Source of the DNA: JBCCJA01 sp039045975
GTDB lineage: Bacteria; Planctomycetota; Planctomycetia; Planctomycetales; Planctomycetaceae
Length of the DNA: 64,000 bases
Assembly: GCA_039045975.1 (NCBI GenBank)
Contig: JBCCJA010000016.1
Location: 3,018 to 67,017, forward strand
Direction of reading: 5' to 3'
Shown here: piece by piece, positions 1-8,412 of the stretch
Position numbering within the stretch: position 1 is the first letter of the stretch
Layout of the letters: each line of letters begins with the position of its first letter
Position numbers and translations under genes: made by a program
Notes under the pieces: model-generated
Told to the model about the DNA's origin: nothing
What the model saw: the letters and a program-made list of their open reading frames with translations, nothing else
Database searches by the model: none

Positions 1-1127
1 ACGCCCGGACCGTCGCCTTCGCCGACCGTCAGCGTCGCGACGCCGGTAGTGACGTCGATCCGGCAGCGGTACCGCCGCAGGCCCTCGACCAGTTCCAGCG
101 TCACCGACCCGCCGTCGGCGACCTCGTCGATCGTCACGTCGCACTCGACCGACAGGTCGCCGACCCAGTAGACGCCCTCGTCGAGCCGCCCGAAGCCGGC
201 TTCGGGCTGTGTGCCGTTGTACCCGCAGAAATCGAGCACCAGCCGCGGGTCGGCCGAGACCGGTATGCCCCGCTCGACGGCGTCCCAGTCGGACCGCGTC
301 GGTGCATAGTGGCGGTAGCGGATCCACGATTCGTCGTCGGCCGACCCGTCGAGCGTGAACGACCGCGACGCCGCGTCGAGCCGCCACCCGGCCGCGTCGT
401 CCGACCAACCGGCGACGCCGCCCGGGGCGTCGTCGAATTCGACCGCGGCCCACCGCTCGGGCCAGCCCGAGGCCAGCAGCGTCTTCGCCGGCCGATCGAA
501 GTCGTGGACGACGAATTCGAGCGCACGCTGACGCCGCAGCGGATCTTTCCGCAGCACCTCGGCCCGCCCCGGCAAGCCGTCTGTCTCCGATTCGAGCCGG
601 TACAGGTCGCCCTGCCGGACCTCGATCGTCTCTCCCGGCAGACCGACGAGCCGCTTGATGTAGTTCGTCGCCGGGTCGTCGGGGAATTTGAAGACGAGCA
701 CTTCCCACCGGCCGGGATCGGCCAAGTCGTACGGGAACTTGGCGGCGACGATCCGGTCCCCGCGGAACGGCGGGTGGTCTTTGATGTCCGACCGGTATCG
801 GCAGTTCGGACAGACGGCCTTGCCCAGCCGCCCGATCAACAAACCGCTGCCGGGGTCGAGCTCGGAGCTCGCACCGACGCGGAAGTGGTACCCGCACTCC
901 GGGCAGTCGATTTCTTTGTGGCGGCCCATGAGGGTGTTCGCCATCGACCCGGTCGGGATCACGAACGCCTCGGCCTCGAAGGCGCGGACCACGAACGCGA
1001 AAATGAACGCGACGACGATCGATTCGATCGTGTCGCGGGCCGAGTCGTTGCGGACTTTCGCCGCGGCAGACGCGGCCGACCCTGACGAACTGTCGCTGCC
1101 TTTCGCGTCGTCTGTCTTACCCGACAT
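1..1127 (-). CDS. lepB: Signal peptidase I (S26), zinc-ribbon and large-insert type; 3' end outside the window
   Basis: Membrane serine protease that removes signal peptides from exported proteins. Only the first 375 codons are inside the window. The frame stays open from the ATG at 1127, which follows a strong Shine-Dalgarno (GGAGGG), to the left edge. A hydrophobic anchor (about residues 34-50) is followed by the catalytic serine in IPTGSMANTL (Ser61). Two CxxC pairs (C75/C78 and C106/C109) then suggest a zinc ribbon, and the general-base lysine lies in NYIKRLVGLPGE (Lys148). Classical family members have neither the CxxC pairs nor the long beta-rich insertion that follows (from about residue 190). 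The conserved GDNS box must lie beyond the edge. A paralog with the same architecture is at 3493..5070. The enzyme class is clear from the motifs; zinc binding is inferred. Confidence 0.9.
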   Translation of the reverse strand, partial: MSGKTDDAKGSDSSSGSAASAAAKVRNDSARDTIESIVVAFIFAFVVRAFEAEAFVIPTGSMANTLMGRHKEIDCPECGYHFRVGASSELDPGSGLLIGRLGKAVCPNCRYRSDIKDHPPFRGDRIVAAKFPYDLADPGRWEVLVFKFPDDPATNYIKRLVGLPGETIEVRQGDLYRLESETDGLPGRAEVLRKDPLRRQRALEFVVHDFDRPAKTLLASGWPERWAAVEFDDAPGGVAGWSDDAAGWRLDAASRSFTLDGSADDESWIRYRHYAPTRSDWDAVERGIPVSADPRLVLDFCGYNGTQPEAGFGRLDEGVYWVGDLSVECDVTIDEVADGGSVTLELVEGLRRYRCRIDVTTGVATLTVGEGDGPG

Positions 1128-1215
1128 CGGCTCCCTCCTGCGTGTACGGGCGAGATCTTACGGGCCGTGAAGGTCTACTGTCGCGGCCGCCGGGCCTCGA
1201 GGATGTGGCGAAACC

Positions 1216-1270
1216 GTCGCCGCGGTCGGGGCGTAGAACCGGCACGACCGCGGCGACCCGCAAGCGGGTC
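1216..1270. other. Pair of adjacent hairpins in the divergent lepB/response-regulator gap
   Basis: A perfect 12-bp inverted repeat (GTCGCCGCGGTC at 1216-1227 and its complement at 1246-1257) runs directly into a second short hairpin (GACCCGC/GCGGGTC, 1255-1270). It sits in the 260-bp gap between two divergently transcribed genes. It could be an operator or an upstream-untranslated-region structure. Neither side has a terminator-like T run next to the stem, so termination is unlikely. The rest of the gap shows nothing I can name. Confidence 0.35.
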
Positions 1271-1387
1271 GACCGATGAAGAGGCTTTTACCCGTCGGTC
1301 GCCGTCAGCCGGGCCGTCAGAGACGGACTTTTGGATGGCCGAAAAAGCCCCACACGATCCGGCCGAAATCCCCTCGCGGCAGAACTC

Positions 1388-1912
1388 ATGAAGATCCTCA
1401 TCGCCGACGACGTCGGCCTGATCCGCCGACAGCTCCAGCACCACCTGGCCGCGACCGAGCACGAAGTGTTCGTCGCCGAGGACGGCTTCCGCGCCCTCGC
1501 GTTGCTGCGGAGCAATCAGGCGATCGACGTCGTCATCACCGACCTGTTGATGCCCGGCATGAACGGCGTCGAGCTGTTCGCCGAATCGCGGAAGATCGAG
1601 CGGCTCACCGACGACGGCACCGACGCCGGCCCCGACTTCATGCTCCTGACCGGGGTTCGGCCGACCAGCCGTGACGCACGCGAAACCGAGTTCCTGCAAC
1701 AGGCGGCGAGCATCGGCTTCTTCAAGATCCTCGGGAAGCCCGTCGGCCGTGACGACCTGCTGCAGGCCGTCGCCGAAGTCGAAGAGCACCGGAAGACGTC
1801 GAAGGGCGACGCCGAGCCCGACGCCGCGGAACTCGAACGCCTGCTGAAGGGTTTGCTCGCGACGTACGGACGCGAGCGGGTCAGCCATGCCATCGATACC
1901 CTGCCGGCGTGA
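1388..1912 (+). CDS. CheY-like response regulator receiver protein with a short C-terminal extension
   Basis: Single-domain phospho-acceptor protein of a two-component or chemotaxis-like pathway. Of 174 residues, the first 125 or so form the receiver domain. The acidic pair is D7-D8, the phosphorylation site is D52 in ITDLLMPGMNG, the switch threonine is in LLTG (T88), and the conserved lysine is K117 in ILGKPVG. The last 50 residues are charged and helical with no output domain, so signalling must go through a partner. The ATG at 1388 begins directly with the receiver motif MKILIADD and is preferred over an in-frame TTG 57 bases upstream. No histidine kinase is adjacent. Confidence 0.88.
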   Translation: MKILIADDVGLIRRQLQHHLAATEHEVFVAEDGFRALALLRSNQAIDVVITDLLMPGMNGVELFAESRKIERLTDDGTDAGPDFMLLTGVRPTSRDARETEFLQQAASIGFFKILGKPVGRDDLLQAVAEVEEHRKTSKGDAEPDAAELERLLKGLLATYGRERVSHAIDTLPA

Positions 1913-1921
1913 GACGCCGGC
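1903..1921 (+). terminator. Stem-loop overlapping the response-regulator stop codon
   Basis: A perfect 8-bp stem GCCGGCGT/ACGCCGGC with a 3-base loop contains the TGA stop. There is no U tract after it, so it is either a non-canonical terminator or an RNA-stabilising 3' hairpin. Confidence 0.35.
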
Positions 1922-2015
1922 TGTCCCGCAGATAGACGCGGAAGCCTGAGCCCGCGATCGCCTGGGCACGCTACGATCGTGTCGGTCGACAGGCCTCGCG
2001 ATCGACGGGAACACG

Positions 2016-3395
2016 ATGTCAGCTCGCTGTCACGCTTTGCGGGTCTTTGCACCGACACTACTCGTCGCCCTCTCGGTCGGAATCGCCCACGGCCAGGACG
2101 GCGGTGACGGGGGAGGCGACGGCGGCGGCGGTGACGGCGACACGGCCGCCGGTGTGTCGGTCAGTGCCGACGGGCTGCTCGTCGCGATCGCGACGGCTCC
2201 CGGCAAACCGGGGCTCGGCAAAGCCGCGGTGGCCGACTTCCTCGACGACCTCGACGGCGACCTCAACGTCGCGACCGACGCCCGGAAAGTTTCCTTGACG
2301 CGTTTGGCCGACTTCGTCGCCGCCGGCGGCGAGATCGACGTCGTCGTCCGTCGCCTCGCCGGCCTGAACCGGGTCGACAGGATCGTGCGGTCCGCCGACG
2401 GCCGCGACCTGATCCTCGTCGGCCCCGCCGAGCCGTTCGCGCCCGACAAGGACGGCCGCATTTTCGGAGCCCTCTCGGGCCGTCCGCCGCTGCGGCTCGA
2501 CGATCTGACTTCGCTGACGGCGGCCCTGCTCGACGGCGAACGCAAGATCGGCTGCTCGCTCGACCCGCGTCCGGAAGGCCTCGTCGCGCTCCGCCGCTGG
2601 CTGGCCGGGAACTCGTCGCCCGCTTCGACGGCGGTCGTTATGCGTCGGTATCGGACGATGGCGTCGGTCGTCGGCCCGCACGACGCGACCGTCCGCGGCG
2701 TCCCCCACGACAGCGGCAGCGGCGCCCGGCTGCTCGCGGCCGACTATGTGATGAAATTGATCTCGCTCGGCCTGCGGCCGTCGGGGGTCCGTGGCGTACC
2801 GTCGCATCTGGCGTTGCTGCGGCCGGGGGGCGACGCGATCCAGCGGTGGTGGTTCGTGCCGCGGTACGACGCGATCGAGCGGAGCCGGTCGGGCGGCGTG
2901 CTCTCGCTGCGTGGCCCGCGGCTGGAACTGCTCGCGGAGGCCGAGAAGGCCGACGCGGCCGGCAACCGCTCGCCCGTCGCGACGAAGCCGGCGTCGGTCG
3001 CCCGGTTCGCGAGTGCGTTCTCGAACCACGTCGACGACCTCGCCCGCGTCCACGCGTCGTTCGCGGACCTGCAGAACCTGATCGACCTGACCGTCGTCGC
3101 GGCCGTGCTCTGCGACGGGCCGGCCCCGCTGCGGGACCCCGAAGTCGCCGCCCGCTTCGCCGACGAGCGGGTTTTCCCCCGCGGCGAAGTCCGCGTCCCC
3201 CGGGCCGCCGCGACGCTGGCGAACGCGCGACAGGTCAGCGGCCGCGCGGTGATCGGGCTCGTCGGAGGCGGCGTGACGATCCGCCCCGGGCGACTGCTCG
3301 CCTCGGCGACGGTCGACCGCGTCGACGACGGGGCCGAACGACTGCGGGACGACGCCGCCGCGCCCGACGGCCAGACACGGTGGTGGTGGGACTGA
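2016..3395 (+). CDS. Secreted DUF1598-like protein
   Basis: Protein of 459 residues with a cleavable signal peptide (hydrophobic stretch about 9-22, likely cleavage after AHG) and then a Gly/Asp-rich linker. The body resembles the planctomycete family DUF1598 as I remember it: an RWWFVPRY-like segment, a region ordered GPRLELLAEAE, and a helix LQNLIDLTVVAAVL near the C-terminus. Its function is unknown and it should act outside the cytoplasm. It starts at an ATG about 100 bases after the response regulator and is followed on the same strand by the second signal peptidase. The family assignment comes from recognising the motif order, not from a search. Confidence 0.7.
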   Translation: MSARCHALRVFAPTLLVALSVGIAHGQDGGDGGGDGGGGDGDTAAGVSVSADGLLVAIATAPGKPGLGKAAVADFLDDLDGDLNVATDARKVSLTRLADFVAAGGEIDVVVRRLAGLNRVDRIVRSADGRDLILVGPAEPFAPDKDGRIFGALSGRPPLRLDDLTSLTAALLDGERKIGCSLDPRPEGLVALRRWLAGNSSPASTAVVMRRYRTMASVVGPHDATVRGVPHDSGSGARLLAADYVMKLISLGLRPSGVRGVPSHLALLRPGGDAIQRWWFVPRYDAIERSRSGGVLSLRGPRLELLAEAEKADAAGNRSPVATKPASVARFASAFSNHVDDLARVHASFADLQNLIDLTVVAAVLCDGPAPLRDPEVAARFADERVFPRGEVRVPRAAATLANARQVSGRAVIGLVGGGVTIRPGRLLASATVDRVDDGAERLRDDAAAPDGQTRWWWD

Positions 3396-3444
3396 CAGGC
3401 GAGACCGCCGTTCGACACTCTGACCGGCCTTCGCCCGGCATGAA

Positions 3445-3465
3445 CGCGTCACGTAAGCTGACGCG
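3445..3465 (+). other. Short hairpin upstream of the second signal peptidase
   Basis: A perfect 7-bp stem CGCGTCA/TGACGCG with a 7-base loop ends 27 bases before the proposed TTG start. No T run follows. It may shape the leader of a gene that lacks an evident ribosome binding site. Confidence 0.3.
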
Positions 3466-3492
3466 GAGTCTTCGCGAACCCGACGTGCCCTT

Positions 3493-5070
3493 TTGAAGTC
3501 CGACGGCCAACACGAAGCGGTCGAGGGCGGCTGGCTGCGGCCGGTCGTCGAGGCCGCGGTCGGGCTCGCGATATCGGTCGCCGTCTTCCGCGGCTTCGCG
3601 ATCGAAGGCTTCATGATCTCGACCGGGTCGATGGCCCCGACCATGTACGGCTACCACAAGCGGGTCACGTGCGACGCGTGCGGCCTCGCTTTCGCCCGCG
3701 GCGTCGCGGCGCCGGCCGCACCGGGGCCGGTCGACGCGTCTGACTCGCAGACGGTCGCCTTCGAGGACCTCGGCCTTGCCCGCTGTCCGAACTGCGACCG
3801 GCCCGCCGAAACTTCGGCCACGCCCCGCAACCACGGCGACCAACTGCTCGTACTGAAGCACGCCTTCGACTTCCAGCCGCCCCGCCGCTGGGACAGCGTC
3901 GTCTTCCGGAACCCGGCGACGCCGGAGAAGGCCTACGTGAAACGGGTCGTCGGCCTGCCGGGCGAATCGGTCCGCGTCGTCGACGGCGACGTCTTCATCG
4001 ACGGCGAAATCGCGCGGAAGCCGCTCGACGCAATCCGGCAGACACGGGTCCTCGTCCACGACACCCGCTACGAGCCCGACGACCTGCCGTCCCGGTGGCA
4101 GGCGTCGGACGACCCGACGGGCGGAGAGTTCCGGTGGTTGACCTATCGGCACGCGATCCGCGGCGGCGGGTGGCAACCGGCTTCGGTGACGATCCCCGAG
4201 CCGTTCCGTGAAGCGGTCGCGACCATCGCGTTCGGGACACAAAGGCTCGGCTTTGACGCGGCGACCGGGCTGCTGACCGCACGCGGCGCTCTCGCTGAGA
4301 GGACGGTCGCGACACTGCGTCAGGTCTCGTGGGACCCGGCCTTCACGGACCCTCTGGAGCAACTCGTCGCGGCGTCGTTCCACCCGCCGGTCACCGACCG
4401 CTACGGCTACAACGCCGGCCCGTCGCCAGGCCGCGAACACGTCGTTAACGACCTGATGCTCGAAGTCGATGTCGCGATCGGGGCCGACGCCGTTGTCAGC
4501 CTCGACCTGTCCGACGGGCGGGCCGCGTACCGGCTAACACTCGATTCCGTTGCCCGCCGGGTCACGATCGAGCGACAGGGCGGGACGGAGCCGCTCCACG
4601 AAGCCTCGTTCGAGCCTCGCGAGCAAAACGGTCGGCCCCTCCGCATCGCCCTGGCCGTGATCGACGGCACCGCGACCGCGGTCATCGACGGCGAAGAGCC
4701 GTTCGCAGCGATCGGGCATGGCGTATCAAGGAGCCCAAGGCCCGCCGCCCCACCGAGGGTCGGCACCAGCGGCGACGCCGTCGTGCAGCGGATCATGCTT
4801 TACCGCGACATCTATTACACACGCGGCCGCGGCCGGAACGCCGTCACCGAGCCGCATCGACTGGCGGCCGACGAATACTTCGTGCTCGGCGACAACAGCC
4901 CGGTCTCGCTCGACAGCCGCGGATGGGAACAGCCGGCCGTACCGGCACGCCTGCTGATCGGGAAGCCGTTCGTCGTACACCTGCCGTCGCGGCCCGGGTC
5001 GTTCACGTTCGGCGGCAGCGAGCGGACGTTCCGCGTGCCCGACTTCTCGCGGGTCCGTCTGATCCGCTGA
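3493..5070 (+). CDS. lepB: Signal peptidase I (S26), second paralog with zinc ribbon and about 300-residue insertion
   Basis: Same enzyme class as the gene at 1..1127, here complete (525 residues). The membrane anchor is about residues 17-35. The catalytic Ser46 lies in STGSMAPTM, CxxC pairs at C60/C63 and C98/C101, and Lys150 in AYVKRVVGLPGE. The conserved final box VLGDNSPVSLDSRGW appears only at residue 464, after roughly 300 extra residues. That insertion includes a beta-sandwich-like stretch (SLDLSDGRAAYRLTLDS) reminiscent of LamG/concanavalin domains, which is inference. Ordinary bacterial enzymes are 170-320 residues. The TTG start lacks a good Shine-Dalgarno. The next in-frame ATG lies inside the active-site motif, so translation must start at or near 3493. 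Confidence 0.88.
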   Translation: MKSDGQHEAVEGGWLRPVVEAAVGLAISVAVFRGFAIEGFMISTGSMAPTMYGYHKRVTCDACGLAFARGVAAPAAPGPVDASDSQTVAFEDLGLARCPNCDRPAETSATPRNHGDQLLVLKHAFDFQPPRRWDSVVFRNPATPEKAYVKRVVGLPGESVRVVDGDVFIDGEIARKPLDAIRQTRVLVHDTRYEPDDLPSRWQASDDPTGGEFRWLTYRHAIRGGGWQPASVTIPEPFREAVATIAFGTQRLGFDAATGLLTARGALAERTVATLRQVSWDPAFTDPLEQLVAASFHPPVTDRYGYNAGPSPGREHVVNDLMLEVDVAIGADAVVSLDLSDGRAAYRLTLDSVARRVTIERQGGTEPLHEASFEPREQNGRPLRIALAVIDGTATAVIDGEEPFAAIGHGVSRSPRPAAPPRVGTSGDAVVQRIMLYRDIYYTRGRGRNAVTEPHRLAADEYFVLGDNSPVSLDSRGWEQPAVPARLLIGKPFVVHLPSRPGSFTFGGSERTFRVPDFSRVRLIR

Positions 5071-5075
5071 GCGGG

Positions 5076-5930
5076 TCACTCGGCCGCGCCCGTCGCCCGG
5101 GCGATGAACCCGACCATACGCCGCTGCAGCGGTTCGGTGAAAAACCCACGCCCGCCGTGCCCGCCGCCGGGGACGACGATCAGTTCGACCGGCACCGCGG
5201 CCCGCCGCAGGGCGTCTTCCAAGCGGCGACTCTGGACGACCGGCACGACCGGATCCCGGTCGCCGTGGATGATTAAGAACGGGCAGTCGTCCGGGGTGGC
5301 GAACGTGACCGGGCTCGCTGCGGCGGCCAGTCGCGGCTTCTGCTGCGGAGACCCGCCGAACAGGTTCGCCAGCGCGACCGCCTCGGCCGGCGCGAGCGGC
5401 CCGACGAAGTCTTCGCGGAGGGCGGGCGCCCGCAGGTCGGTGGGGCCGTAAAAGTCAATCACGCCGGCGACAGGCAGCGGCGGGTCGAGCGACCCGGCCG
5501 ACGTGCCGAGTAACGCCGCGAGGTGCCCCCCGGCCGACTGACCGGCGACGACGATCCGCGTCCCGTCCAAACCGTGCTCCGCCGCGTGTGTGGCGAGGAA
5601 CCGGACCGCGGCGACGCAGTCGTCGATCTGGGCCGGGAAGATCGCGTCGGTCGACAGCCGATAGCCGATGCTCGCGACCGCGATCCCGCGGTCGGCCAAA
5701 TACCCGAGCCCGGCCCCCTCGGTCTTCGACCCGTGCATCCACGCCCCGCCGTGGATCCAGACCAGCAGCGGGGCCGGGTCTTCGCCGCGGACGGCCTCGT
5801 TTGGCAGATAGACGTCCAACTTCTGCCGCCAGTGCCCGCCCTCGACGTACGGCACGTCGGTCATCACCTCGAACGCCGACGCGGCCGTCGCCGAGACGCA
5901 GAGCAGGGCGAAGATCAGGCCGTATCGCAT
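5076..5930 (-). CDS. Secreted alpha/beta-hydrolase (esterase/lipase, BD-FAE-like)
   Basis: Carboxylester hydrolase of 284 residues, probably exported. The signal peptide MRYGLIFALLCVSATAASAF ends near residue 20. Catalytic elements are all present: oxyanion-hole HGG in WIHGGAWMHG, nucleophile in GQSAGGHLAALLG, acid in HGDRDPVVP and histidine in GGGHGGRGF. The ATG at 5930 has GGGAGG seven bases upstream; an upstream start would add 30 residues ahead of the signal peptide and is rejected. The order of motifs resembles the acetylesterase/feruloyl esterase-like group; the true substrate cannot be read. It converges with the signal peptidase gene, only 5 bases apart. Confidence 0.85.
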   Translation of the reverse strand: MRYGLIFALLCVSATAASAFEVMTDVPYVEGGHWRQKLDVYLPNEAVRGEDPAPLLVWIHGGAWMHGSKTEGAGLGYLADRGIAVASIGYRLSTDAIFPAQIDDCVAAVRFLATHAAEHGLDGTRIVVAGQSAGGHLAALLGTSAGSLDPPLPVAGVIDFYGPTDLRAPALREDFVGPLAPAEAVALANLFGGSPQQKPRLAAAASPVTFATPDDCPFLIIHGDRDPVVPVVQSRRLEDALRRAAVPVELIVVPGGGHGGRGFFTEPLQRRMVGFIARATGAAE

Positions 5931-5950
5931 CGCCGCCTCCCGAACGCACG

Positions 5951-5981
5951 AAAAAAACCGGGCCGCGATCACGACCCGGTT
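5951..5981 (-). terminator. Intrinsic terminator of fusA
   Basis: Read on the minus strand, a perfect 7-bp stem AACCGGG/CCCGGTT with a 12-base loop is followed by a run of T. It starts 36 bases after the fusA stop codon and lies before the esterase gene. This is the clearest rho-independent terminator in the window. Confidence 0.8.
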
Positions 5982-6016
5982 CGAGTTTAGGCAGGCCCCG
6001 CCGAAGCGGCGTCGGA

Positions 6017-8134
6017 TCACTTCATCGCCAGCCGGGCCTCTTTATCGGCCTGACGCTGGGCGATGATCTCCGGCTGCAGGCCCTGCGGCACGACGCCGTA
6101 CTTGGCGAACTCCATCGAGTAATTCGCCTTGCCCTGCGTGATCGACCGCAGCTCGTTCGCGAAGTCGAACAGTTCCGACAGCGGCGCTTCGGCCTCGATG
6201 ACGCACTCGCCGAGCCGCGTGTCGATGTTCTGGATCACGCCCCGCTTCTGCGCGACGAGCCCCGTGATCCCGCCCTGGAAGTCTTCCGGGGCTTCGATCT
6301 CGACGTTCATGATCGGTTCGAGCAGCGTGAATTTACCCTTCGGGAAGATCTGCTCCCGCATGCAGCCGCGGCCGGTCGCCTGGAACGCCATCTCCGACGA
6401 GTCGACGTCGTGATACGAACCGTCGTTGACGGTCATCTTCACGCCGACGACCTCGCACTCGGCGAGCGGCCCCTTAGGCAGCATCGTGCGGATGCCCTTG
6501 TCGATCGCCGGGATGTACTCCTTCGGGATCCGCCCCTGCGAAATGTCGTTGACGAACTCGTACTGCTCCTCGGCGTCGTCGGGGAGAGGTTCCATGACAC
6601 CCTTGATATGGCCGTACTGGCCCGAGCCGCCCGACTGCTTCTTGTGCTTGTAGTCGAACTCGACCTGACGGGTCGGGCGTTCCTTGTACGCGACGCGGGG
6701 CGGGCCGGTCTCGCACTCGACGCCGTATTCCCGCTTGATCCGCTCGACGTACACGTCGAGGTGCAACTGGCCCATGCCGGCGATCAGCGTCTGGCCGGTC
6801 TCTTCATCCGACATGACGTGGAACGTCGGGTCTTCGCGGCGGAAGCGGTCGAGGGCCTTCGCGAGCTTGTCGGCCCCGTCCCGCTTGGTCGGGTCGATCG
6901 AACGCGTGATGACCGGGTCGGCGGCATAGATCGACTCGAGCGAGTAATCGAGCCCCGGGCCGCAGAACGTGTCACCCGACGCACAGTCGACCGCCACGAC
7001 GGCGATAATGTCGCCGGCGCCGGCCTCGTCGACGTCCTCGCGGTCGTTCGAGTGCATCCGCACCATCCGCCCGAACCGCACTTTCTGGCCGGTCCGCGCG
7101 TTGGTGTAGCTCTCGCCCTTGACGAGCTTGCCCTGGTAAATCCGGGTGTAAGTCAGCTGCCCGAACTGTTCCATGACGGTCTTGAACGCCATGCAGACGA
7201 CCGGGTCGTCGTCGTTCGAGGTCAGCACGACCTTGACCGGGTCTTCGCCCTCGGCCGACTGCTTGTTGTCGATCGCGGTGTTTTCGACCTCGGTCGGGTT
7301 CGGCAGGTACTGATTCACCGCGTCGAGCAGCGGCTGGACGCCCTTGTTCTTGAACGCCGAGCCCATGAACACCGGCACGATCTCGTGCGCGAGGACCGCC
7401 TTGCGGACGATCGGATAGATCTCCTCGGCCGCGACGTCTTCCTCGCCGAGCAGCTTCTCCATGAGGCCGTCGTCGTAGAGGCTGAGCGTCTCGAGCATCT
7501 CGGCCCGGGCCTCTTCGGCCTGTTCTTGATACTCGGCCGGGATGTCTTTGACTTCCATGTTGTCGCGTTTGGTCTTCGTGTCTTCGAAGTAGTACGCCTT
7601 CATGGCGACCAGATCGATGACGCCGTCGAACGCCGCCTCGGCGCCCATGTTGAGCTGCAGCGGGACCGGGTTGACCTTCAGCTTGTCGGCCATCTGCCGC
7701 ATGACCGACTGCGGGTCCGCGCCGGTGCGGTCCATCTTGTTGATGAACGCCAGCCGCGGGACCTTGTACCGCTTCATCTGCCGGTCGACCGTCAGCGACT
7801 GCGCCTGCACGCCGCCGACCGAACAGAGCACGAGGATCGCCCCGTCGAGCACGCGCAGCGAACGCTCGACCTCGACCGTGAAATCGACATGCCCGGGCGT
7901 ATCGATGACGTTGACCGAATAGCCGTCCCAAGAGACCGACGTCGCCGCCGACGTGATCGTGATGCCCTTTTCTTTCTCGAGCTCCATGTGGTCCATCGTC
8001 GCCCCCTCCATCTTGACGTCGCCCATCTTGTGGGTGCGTCCGGAGTAGAAGAGGATCCGCTCGGTCAGCGTCGTCTTGCCCGAGTCGATGTGGGCCGAGA
8101 TGCCGATGTTGCGGTGTTTTTCGATGTTTTTCAT
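6017..8134 (-). CDS. fusA: Translation elongation factor G (spd/mitochondrial EFG1-type)
   Basis: GTPase that translocates tRNA and mRNA on the ribosome; 705 residues, normal length. G1 is AHIDSGKTT, followed by DTPGH and NKMD. Domain IV contains the HKKQSGGSGQYG loop. Ser replaces the usual Ala in HIDxGKTT and is followed by LTERILFYSGR. FKNKGVQPLLDAVNQYLPNP and VDCASGDTF also match mitochondrial EFG1 and its bacterial spd relatives better than ordinary EF-G. The C-terminus SMEFAKYGVVP fits domain V. The ATG start is unambiguous. The gene stands alone, not in an rpsL-rpsG-fusA-tuf operon, and has its own terminator. The genome may encode other EF-G paralogs. Confidence 0.96.
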   Translation of the reverse strand: MKNIEKHRNIGISAHIDSGKTTLTERILFYSGRTHKMGDVKMEGATMDHMELEKEKGITITSAATSVSWDGYSVNVIDTPGHVDFTVEVERSLRVLDGAILVLCSVGGVQAQSLTVDRQMKRYKVPRLAFINKMDRTGADPQSVMRQMADKLKVNPVPLQLNMGAEAAFDGVIDLVAMKAYYFEDTKTKRDNMEVKDIPAEYQEQAEEARAEMLETLSLYDDGLMEKLLGEEDVAAEEIYPIVRKAVLAHEIVPVFMGSAFKNKGVQPLLDAVNQYLPNPTEVENTAIDNKQSAEGEDPVKVVLTSNDDDPVVCMAFKTVMEQFGQLTYTRIYQGKLVKGESYTNARTGQKVRFGRMVRMHSNDREDVDEAGAGDIIAVVAVDCASGDTFCGPGLDYSLESIYAADPVITRSIDPTKRDGADKLAKALDRFRREDPTFHVMSDEETGQTLIAGMGQLHLDVYVERIKREYGVECETGPPRVAYKERPTRQVEFDYKHKKQSGGSGQYGHIKGVMEPLPDDAEEQYEFVNDISQGRIPKEYIPAIDKGIRTMLPKGPLAECEVVGVKMTVNDGSYHDVDSSEMAFQATGRGCMREQIFPKGKFTLLEPIMNVEIEAPEDFQGGITGLVAQKRGVIQNIDTRLGECVIEAEAPLSELFDFANELRSITQGKANYSMEFAKYGVVPQGLQPEIIAQRQADKEARLAMK

Positions 8135-8318
8135 GGCAGCGGGTGGGGACTGAACCCCGTCAGAGAACGTGTGAGCGCCGCGGACCGCCCGGGCCTGTCA
8201 GGAAAGACCAGTAGCCCGGCGGCCGGTTCGCGACGGCGGAACTGTAGGAAAAAGGGGCGCCGGGGAGAAGCCGAGCGGCTCGCATCGGAGACGGTTGATG
8301 TCAATCCGGCGAGCAACA

Positions 8319-8408
8319 GGCGAGCGGTAGGCGTCAGCCTTCCGGTAGGTCCAAACAAGACTCACCCAACACGCTCACCCACCGGAGGGCTCACGCCCAC
8401 CGCTCGCC
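8319..8408. repeat. 90-bp imperfect palindrome, left copy (REP-like) beside the RAYT gene
   Basis: The outer arms, beginning GGCGAGCGGTAGGCGTCAGC and ending in CACGCCCACCGCTCGCC, pair over about 33 bases with five mismatches, around a loop of about 24 bases. A second copy at 8955-9044 has the same length and orientation and differs at only 5 of 90 positions. Both flank the transposase gene as direct repeats. An extra half-arm follows at about 8411-8430 and runs into the 3' end of the transposase gene. The remaining sequence between fusA and this repeat (8135-8318) shows no gene. Confidence 0.85.
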
Positions 8409-8412
8409 GGCG

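Noticed and set aside
309..1085. A 258-codon plus-strand frame at the left edge
   Set aside because: The minus strand over the same bases encodes a signal peptidase with Ser and Lys boxes; the plus-strand product is arginine-rich with no family signature.
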